Origin: Gerris lacustris
Lineage: Eukaryota > Arthropoda > Insecta > Hemiptera > Gerridae
DNA length: 64,000 bases
Direction: 5' to 3'
Assembly: GCA_951217055.1 (NCBI GenBank)
Contig: OX578286.1
Coordinates: 14,657,050-14,721,049 of the forward strand
In this document: one piece after another, positions 57,046-64,000 of the stretch
Position numbering within the stretch: the first letter of the stretch is position 1
How the letters are laid out: the number at the start of each line of letters is the position of its first letter
Notes under the pieces: generated by a model
Database searches by the model: none
What the model was told of the DNA's origin: nothing
Seen by the model: only the letters and a program-made list of their open reading frames with translations
Position numbers and translations under genes: made by a program

Positions 57046-58322
57046 AAATTTTCATGAAAATAACTAAAAACTTTCCTAATTTGAAAACAAAGATCTCATC
57101 AATCAACAAATTAAATAATGATAATAACCCTAACTTTAGTCCTAACATAATTTTAAATTTTCTGTAAAACTCTGTAATTATAGTTCATTTCTTCCCATCT
57201 CCTTTGGAAAATACAATTTTGACAAAATGTGGAACATACATTTTGAACTTTTTTAACTCATCTTCAAATGTGACTCTCGAAACGAATCTATAATTAGTTA
57301 TTTCATCAAAAACATTCCCATCATAACTTTGAAATAGCATTCTGTTTTGAAACTTTCGGATAAAGAATTTTCTCCGGGGAAACTTCAAGACGAAATGAAA
57401 CTCTTTTCAGCGAATTTTATCATATCCAATGTGTTTTCTTACTATCCTTATTCATCCGAGATAAATTAGCGAATTTGAAACTCGAAGCTTTATGATAAAA
57501 TTACTTCTCTCTACATCTCTCGGCTCATTTACGTATAAAGAAGAAATATCAAAACTAGAGTCTTGAATAAATGATTTAAAAAGTTTTTTACAAGAATGAA
57601 TAACTCATATTCTTCTTCTTCATTTTTTTAATCTTCCACTTTTTTTTTATATGAGCGAGAAAACAAAAAAACAACACCCCCTTTCCATTTTAATTTAAGA
57701 ATAAGGAAATTGTTTTTTCCCCCATTCTTAAATATTGTTTCGTTTACAACTCTCTACAAGCTTTAAATTCTCCCAAAGTCAGTGAATTTCCACCTTTTCC
57801 CACCCTTATAATATAATGTTTGTTAATTTCTTTATGGTTTGTGGCGGGGGGGAGGTGAAATTACGGAAATTTTACGTAGAAATAAGGAAATAAGCGAGGT
57901 AGAGGTGGAGGAAGGGTTTTAGTATTAATTCCACCTTAAGCGAGAAAAGTTTTCGTTCCCTTAATAGCTACTAAAGATAAAATAATTATCTAAGGTAAAC
58001 CAAAAAGTTCTTATGAAAATTCCTCATGATAACATACTCAGATGTTTACAAAAACAAGAAGGTTTAAATCTCATAAAGTTATGTAGACCAATTTTATTTC
58101 TTTTATATATCATATTCAACCTTGTAGAATTTATATGTAGAACGAAAGTAACGAAGTAAATATAATAAACGAAGTGAGTAAATATGAGATTAAATTTTGT
58201 TAAATAGATAATAATTTTTAGTATTGTTATGTATATGTGTTACAATAATTCTCAATTTTAATTTTTATGCCGATAGGAGTCTCTGCATGCTAACAATTTA
58301 AATAGTATATTATGTTACTAGG
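57046..58322. other. No gene seen
   Basis: AT-rich. The minus-strand frame 57185-57388 is composition-normal but has no clear splice sites or motif. Confidence 0.45.
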
Positions 58323-58420
58323 CTGTGAAGTGAGTTTTTTCTTTACCGCGGCAATTACATTTACTGTCGAGCGAAGCGAGACAGTAAATATTGCCAAGGT
58401 AAAGAAAAAACACTTCACAG
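58323..58420. repeat. 98-bp hairpin
   Basis: CTGTGAAGTGAGTTTTTTCT ... ATTTACTGTC against GACAGTAAAT ... CACTTCACAG. The loop is GAGCGAAGCGA. Confidence 0.88.
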
Positions 58421-58531
58421 TCGCGTAGCATATGCTATTTTTCCGAGGTAGCAGACAATGAAAAAACATTAAATATTAATCACTAATCAATATATAATAA
58501 TAACAAATATTAGTACATACATAAGATTTAA

Positions 58532-59809
58532 AAAAAGAAACCTTAAAAAGAGGTTACACTATAAAAAAAAAGATAAATAAAACGCATTGACATCTAGAGG
58601 ATTTTTCTCGTACTAGAAGCATTTCTACAAAGACTGCAGCACTACTAACGGAAGTTTTGACAACTAACCGCCGGAAAATAAAAATATTTTAGTTCCTAGG
58701 GCGTAAAAGATTTATATCTCCAGTAGGGAAAAAAAGTTATGATTTTGAATTAGTTTAGAGGGACTAAAACAGGTCTTTTCATCCCTGACTCAAAAAGTAG
58801 GGAGAAAAAGTAAAAGTAGGGCGAAAAAGTAAGGTAGGGCAAAAAAGTAAAGATTGCAACTTAATTTTTTTATAAATAGTAGAAAATGTATAGCTAATGT
58901 AATGAAGTTGTTGAAATCAGGTTGGCGGCACTGCGCTTTTTGGACCATGTTTATCTTTGTTTACAACATTATAACCTGCATCTAAATAACCTTCTATTTG
59001 AGTTTAATTCCAATTCTTATTTGTTTTTAATATTGAATCTCTTATACCTGCTATTAAAAGTTGTAATAATTATTGTTATTTATTAAAATAATAAATAAAA
59101 ACTGTGCTATGGACGAAAATGTGTATTTTCTTCCTACATTCCTACTGGAGATAAAATATTGTATGTACCTCGTGAGTAAAGTGCCATTGTTCCCCTCGCG
59201 ATAATTATCTCCCTCGGGAGCTAATTAGAGTTATTCCCTCGGCTGCGCCTCGGGAATTAAAGAGTCTAATTCCCTCGGCTTCGCCTCGGGATTTAGGGAC
59301 CATGGTTCCTACGGCTTCGCCTCAAGAACCAACTTTTTTCGCTCAGGGAATAATGGCTTACTTTACTCCCTAGGTGCATAAATAACTATTTCTTTACAGC
59401 TAGGAGTAATGAAAAGATTTTTTAAGTCCACGTAATGAAAAAATGGATTTTAGCTATGTTTTTTAGGCTCTAAAGTTACTATTTCACAGCCTACCACGGA
59501 AAAAATTATTTTTTCCGTGGTAGGCTGTAAAATATTAACTTTAGAGCCTAAAAAACATAGCTAAAATCCATTTTTTCATTTCATTACGTGGACTTAAAAA
59601 AATCGTTTCATTACTCCTAGCTGTAAAGAAAAAAATGTTTACGTCCTAGGACGAAAATCGTTTTTATTGTACTGTTGGCAGTTGTCAAAACTTCCGTTAG
59701 TAGCGCTGCAGTCTTTGTAAAAATGCTTAGCACGATTTAATTCCACTATATGTCAATGCGCTTTATTTATCTTTTCTTATAGTGTAACCTCTTTTTAAGG
59801 TTTCTTTTT
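58532..59809. mobile_element. Foldback TIR element, 1.28 kb, arms about 180 bp
   Basis: Left AAAAAGAAACCTTAAAAAGA then GGTTACACTAT is inverted at the right end. The arms continue through GACTGCAGC/GCTGCAGTC and CTAACGGAAGTTTTGACAAC to about 58712 and 59634. The interior contains a second palindrome (59392-59632) and short CCTCGGCTTCGCCTCGGG hairpins. No transposase. Confidence 0.8.
59392..59632. repeat. 240-bp palindrome with about 115-base arms
   Basis: CTTTACAGCTAGGAGTAATG ... GTGGTAGGCTGTRAAAT pairs with its inverse; the centre lies at CACGGAAAAAATTATTTTTT near 59510. Only a few mismatches by eye. Confidence 0.92.
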
Positions 59810-59827
59810 AGGTTAACTTTCCATACA

Positions 59828-60000
59828 GCAAAATTTACTGAATACGAATTAAATTCTGCTTAAAGATGGCTAAGAGTATTAAAATAATGCATCGTCATCG
59901 TGTTCTGAGCTATTCTAAAAGTTTCAAATGTCTAGCTACTGGGGATGTTAGTTAAAAGTCGATTGCAAGATTTGTACTGGACAAACAAACAAGAAGTAAA
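59828..60000 (-). repeat. Family H fragment
   Basis: The inverse of 51390-51560: TTTGTACTGGACAAACAAAC, GTTCTGAGCTATTCTAAAAG and AAGATGGCTAAGAGTATTAA. Confidence 0.75.
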
Positions 60001-60039
60001 ATTTTTTTTTATTAATCATTTAAAAATTCTTAAATACAG

Positions 60040-60240
60040 TCCATTTAAATAAGATTCTAACCATATGAGTCGTTTTTACGCGGGAATAATCTAGTTCCTG
60101 AAAAAAGCTATAAACGCAAAAAGGGAGATGTTGGTTTCGAATCCACGCAGAGGAGGAGTTATTTTTAACATAGATTTTGATAAAATATTCAATAATAATT
60201 ATATGTAACCATGGAAAACACTGGACCCTGTAATTATACG
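60040..60240 (-). repeat. Family A fragment with B box
   Basis: Plus strand reads AATCTAGTTCCTGAAAAAAG, TTGGTTTCGAATCCACGCAG (degenerate B box), then TAACATAGATTTTGATAAAA and ATTCAATAATAATTATATGT, the inverse of 7700-7870. Confidence 0.65.
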
Positions 60241-60520
60241 CATACTCGTATAATGAGAGTTGTATCGGATACATTTTTATCATCTTTCATAAGTATAAGA
60301 ATTGTGTTTTAGTCTCAAAAGTGAAAAAACAACCAATAACTTTTTGAGGACAACCAAAAAAAAAAATTGCCTCAACATTTTTCAGTGCTCTTCAAAGTAA
60401 CGCAGCTGGCCCTCAACGAGTTATTCATAAATAAATAACTTTCTGTTGCTCTCAGCTGCGTAACAAAATCACCATCTTTCAGCTCAAAATGACTTGGGAC
60501 CATTTTTGACGTTTAATGGC

Positions 60521-60558
<38 letters not shown>

Positions 60559-61048
60559 TCAGAGTGGTTTCTATTTACGATCCTTTCCTGAGTGTAATAC
60601 CCCATGCGGAAGAAATACACCCTTAAAAAAAAACGAAAAGAATTTTCAATCTTATTTCATTTTATAAGACAAATTATGTACATTTCCTACTTTTTTCATA
60701 AATATCAAAATAGTAAGAAACAATGCAATGGAAACATGCTCGTATGTATTTAACTTTAAGAGTTCAGTAATTTTTAGACCCATATTAAAGTCAAATAAAG
60801 GGTTTTTTTGGTCCATCACAGTAATAATAGTAATAATAAAGAGATATTTTAAACTAATTTTAAAATAGTTGTTGTCTCTTTGATAAAAAAGTCTGCTGTT
60901 ATCTGTTGTCATCGGTATTAACTAAAGTTCTACAAAATCTTAGAAACCAAAATCTTAGAAAAATTTAAGTAAAAGAAAAACACTGCTGAAGAAAGTCGAA
61001 AGATCATGATAAAACCAACTAATTTAGTAAGAAAAACACTGTCATTAA
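60241..61048. other. No gene seen
   Basis: Contains a T33 run (60525-60557) and AAAACACTG-type degenerate repeats from 60960. Confidence 0.45.
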
Positions 61049-61689
61049 GAAAAAAATACGTATGGTGTCGCGGGACACCTGATAGGAACGAAGTTCCTTA
61101 CATTTTTTATTAAATATAAATTACCTATAAAATCACACTGCTAAGTACGTATACGTTGCTAACTACTTATACATGGCAGAGTTAGAAAAGAGACGAAATT
61201 AAAAGTAACTCACTGTTAGTACCTAGCGGAGTTAAAGCAGAATTAAAAGAAAATCATTATTTGTATCATTTAAAGCAAGCGTCTTGCAATTTATATGTAT
61301 TGAATATTGAGAAAAATTGTAAATCATGATGAGTTAATAGTTAAAGAGTAGTTGGTAGGAAAAAGGGCTGTTTTCTACCTACCCGGCCTACTAATTGAAG
61401 GTCCATTTACACACATCAGTGACAGTGACAGTGTGACGGCACAGTGCTGTAACCGGCCCGTGATCCCACCCTCGAATTTAAAATATTCTTTTAAGTAATT
61501 TTGAGGGTGTTGTTTACACTCACCCGGCACGTGTCAGTGACAGTGAAAAAAGTACTGTCGCCGACGCTGTACATTGAAATTTCTGTTATTTATGTGGACG
61601 ATATTTTTCTGAGGTGAAAAAATATAAAATAAAATAAACATTTTTTAACAAAAAAACAAATTATAGTTTTTGGTATTGTTTTGTTAAAG

Positions 61690-61825
61690 ACGCGAATGAC
61701 AAAAAACTAATAGTGTTAGTGATCAAAGATCAACTATCCCGTGTTGTTTGATCTCTGGCGTGCAAAAGCATGGACACGGAGTTCAAGAATGCTATCTGGA
61801 GTAAAATAGGAATAGAAATGAAAAA
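61690..61825 (+). pseudogene. MADF-domain remnant (Harbinger accessory DNA-binding protein)
   Basis: Three short frames in order read DKKLIVLVI, then INYPVLFDLWRAK, then MDTEFKNAIWSKIGIEM. The L-I-x-L-V, P-V-L-x-D-L-W and K-x-A-I-W-x-K-I pattern is a MADF domain. PIF/Harbinger elements typically encode a Myb/SANT or MADF-like protein that works with the transposase (established knowledge). Two frame changes within about 60 bases show it is dead. It ends at an A-rich tract. Confidence 0.6.
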
Positions 61826-61959
61826 AAAAAAAAAAAATGTATAGGCAATGAGTATTTACTCATAGAGAAATATATACGACTTTGCCTATATATTTCTCAT
61901 TTTTTGCATATTATTGAATTACGTTAAAAATGAAATAAGAATAAAGAGAGAAAATAAAA

Positions 61960-62925
61960 AAAAATGTTTTCTGACGTTCTCCTCGCACGACTTAACCAAT
62001 AGTACAAGTTACGCTTACGATTTGTTTTTGAGGAAATGTCTCGTCCGCAACAATAAGATATGGAACATGAATGTCCTTGTTGGGAAAGGTAGAATTTGCT
62101 GGTACATTCAAAGAGCCTTGTAGAAGTGCTTTTCCTAAATTTGAATTAGCAAAAATTCAAAATCAGAGTTTTGGAACTAAGTTCCTTATGGCACGTTATG
62201 TAGCGCCTGGAGCCCGGGAGTAAATCAGAAAAGAAACAGACCGTCACAAAATCTACCAATGTCGATAACTCGAGTAAAAGTTGACCGTAGTTTATTGAAA
62301 TTTGGTATACATGTTCATTTTACCAATTCCTAGGACGAGTTCTTTGGATCAACTCATCATGATTAACTTTTTTCTCAATATTCAATACATATTTATTGCA
62401 GGACGCTCGCTTCATTGATAAAAAAAAAAGCTTTTCTTTTAATTTTGCCGCTAACTCCGCTAAATAGTTAGTTACTTTTAATTTTGTCTCTTTTCTAACT
62501 CCGCCATGTATAAGTAGTTATACTTATACATCTTATACTTAGCAGTGTGATTTAATAATTGATATTCAATGAAAAGCGTATAAGAAACTGCGTTCCTACC
62601 GGGTGTCCCGTGACACTACCACACTTGCTACACTTCGATAGCAATAAAACTGCAATGACCGTCTACAAGAGCCAGTAAAATTATTGAGAATGTTATATTT
62701 TTTTTTTTTTTTTTTGTATTTATAGAATAATGACCCGGCGTTTGGAGGAGCCTGGATAGTAACGTGTTTTCCATCCAAAGCTCCTACGCAGTTAGGAAAA
62801 TTCCATATTTCTTAAAAATCATTTGCGATGTTCTTCCTCTGTAAGGCATCAATTGGTTCATCAGATTTTCAGTAATTATTTTGCAGGTTTCTCGTAAGAT
62901 CTTATAAACTGTGCAGTGTGCAGTG
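61960..62925 (-). pseudogene. Harbinger DDE transposase, frameshifted and split
   Basis: Reading the minus strand from 62925: TVYKILRETCKIITENLMN, then, after a frame change, [18 protein letters not shown] and NAGSLFY (first catalytic D, about 62760). After an inserted repeat (62155-62627) it resumes with HVPYLIVADETF (second D) and, in another frame, YWLSRARRTSEN (the E motif). These are the three catalytic blocks of HARBI1-like transposases in the right order. At least two frameshifts and the insertion make it nonfunctional. Confidence 0.75.
62155..62627 (-). repeat. Inverted family C copy inside the transposase pseudogene
   Basis: On the minus strand it starts GTGTCACGGGACACCCGGTA, GGAACGCAGTTTCTTATACG and ends at CCATAAGGAACTTAGTTCC, the same termini as 27150-27930, with an internal deletion. 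It separates the first and second catalytic blocks of the Harbinger transposase. Confidence 0.75.
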
Positions 62926-63560
62926 CCCTAGCCACTATAGTGCACAGCCACACAACGGACCAAATCCTTCAAATAGAAAACAATATTGGATCACGCCACT
63001 GCGCCGTCACTGTCACGTCACTGATGAGTGTAAACAACTTCACATTGGGGAAATCACGGACCGGTCACGGCACTATGCCGTCACTGTCACGTCACTTTTG
63101 TGTGTAAATGGACCTTTAAAATATTATAAAATATATCTCTTCCCTACTCAAAAACTTCTGCTTTTATCAGGTTGAAATTTTACATACCTGTTTCAATTGT
63201 ACTTTAGAAGATGTTTAAGAAGTTTTATTAACATCGTTACGTTAGAACGGAAGATATCAGTAAAATCGTTGTTTTCTATATTTTGAAGGTTTAGGTCCGT
63301 TTTAGTATACATATTTAGCGATCTCTATCACTTCATAGCAGTGTCGGTGTTCGTTTTACGACGAACTCAGCCTGGGCATTTGTAAAATGAACATGTGTAC
63401 CAAATTCAAACTAAGTCGGTCATCTTTTACTCACGTTATAGTCATCGGTAGATTTCGTGACGCTTGGTTTTGTGACGGTCTTTTTTTTCGGATTCACTCC
63501 CGGGCTTTAGAACGTGCCACAAGGAAATTTGTTCCAAGAACTAATTTTGTAAGGATAAAA

Positions 63561-64000
63561 TGCTATTAGGAAGTAAATTATTCATGTCCTAATAAAAGCA
63601 ACTTTAATTTAGTAAAGAACACACTGTAAGAAAAGGAAGTTCTACAGATCTTGATAGAACCAACTAATTTTTTAAAGATACAATGCTATTAAGTAGTGAA
63701 TTATTCAAATCTCAATAAAAACAACTAAATTAGTAAAGAAAACATTGTTTAAATGAAATAAATTCAACGAAATCTTGTTAAAAACAAACAAATTTAGCAA
63801 ACACTGTTTATACAGAGGTGTGTTCTACAAATCGTAGTAAAAAAAAAACTAAGTATGAACAACACTGTGAAGAAAATACTAAAAAAAAAATAGAATAAAG
63901 AAAAGTTCCAACAAAAAACCAATGAAAAACAAATTTAGCAAATGAAATAAAGCTTTAAGTTCTAAATAAATATAATAGTTATTTAAAGAGTGTGAAACAG
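63561..64000. other. Degenerate A-rich tandem repeats; no gene seen
   Basis: Loose repeats of about 100 bp around AACTAAATTAGTAAAGAAAA and ACACTGTNNA, as upstream of the family C copies at 24.6 and 60.96 kb. Confidence 0.5.

Larger units (their letters stand above)
61398..63116. mobile_element. Decayed PIF/Harbinger DNA transposon, 1.72 kb
   Basis: AAGGTCCATTTACACACATC at the left is inverted as GTGTGTAAATGGACCTT at the right; the arms continue imperfectly for about 70 bases (GTGACAGTGACGGCA...). The empty site is visible in family C at about 27500. The inside carries both typical Harbinger genes as relics: a MADF/Myb-like ORF (plus) and a DDE transposase (minus), convergent. The transposase is split by an inverted family C copy. 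Confidence 0.8.
61049..63560 (+). repeat. Family C copy split by a Harbinger element
   Basis: The left part 61049-61397 (GGTGTCGCGGGACACCTGAT ... CTACCTACCCGGCCTAC) and right part 63117-63560 (AAATATTATAAAATATATCT ... CGTGCCACAAGGAAATTTGT) are contiguous in the intact copy at 27150-27930. Confidence 0.8.

Noticed and set aside
57185..57388. Minus-strand 67-codon frame (MKFPRRKFFIRKFQ)
   Set aside because: Considered as another exon of the Munc13-4-like gene, but no convincing acceptor/donor pair and no family resemblance.

Overview
The window looks like a stretch of animal nuclear DNA, most likely from an insect or other arthropod. It is AT-rich and intron-dominated, with no bacterial-style gene layout. 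It carries (AT)n microsatellites, tRNA-derived SINEs, many TIR elements, a copia-type retrotransposon and several satellite arrays. I cannot place the order. The only convincing host coding sequence is two small exons on the minus strand, at 53874-54041 and 12730-12796. They join exactly in frame and read as the N-terminal segment and the start of the first C2 domain of a Munc13-4/BAIAP3-type protein (Drosophila staccato/unc-13-4A family). Everything from 12797 to 53873 would then be one intron of about 41 kb, and the rest of the window is flanking intron or intergenic DNA of the same gene.

The remainder is a dense, nested pile of repeats. Recurring families, named here by letter: A (about 620 bp, with a tRNA-like B box), B (about 600 bp, ending in AATTAGTGTGGCACATAGC), C (about 780 bp, starting TGTCGCGGGACACC), D (TIR AGGGTTTCGTTGGT), E, F (TIR GGTTTGTTCCAACC), G, and H (TIR GGGGAAAG, TA target). 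Families A, B, C and E, and more loosely D, share a short core (consensus near ACCAAATTTCATCAAAATCGG) followed by a CAGA/GACA run, although their flanks differ.

Layout. 0-12.7 kb: TIR elements, a family A copy holding a SINE, a 23-bp satellite inside a family B copy, a triplicated MITE and a 74-bp array. 12.7-27 kb: the downstream exon, microsatellites, two PIF/Harbinger-type or similar TIR elements, a 27-bp array and a 550-bp foldback. 27-41 kb: family C, two related arrays of hairpin units (74 bp and 72 bp), a retroposed snippet or exon at 30.2 kb, a hAT-like element inside family B and a 255-bp array. 42.6-48.2 kb: a three-level nest in which a tandem repeat is split by a TA-flanked TIR element, itself split by a 4.4-kb copia element with identical 143-bp LTRs and an AACTC target duplication, but a broken reading frame. 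49-60 kb: tRNA-like SINE, a 1.2-kb MITE, the upstream exon, a SINE in H in B nest, and large hairpins. 61-63.6 kb: family C split by a decayed PIF/Harbinger element with MADF and DDE transposase remnants, its transposase split by a second inverted family C copy.

No cooperating gene system was found. The interest lies in transposon nesting, satellite birth from dispersed repeats, hairpin satellites and the shared core module.
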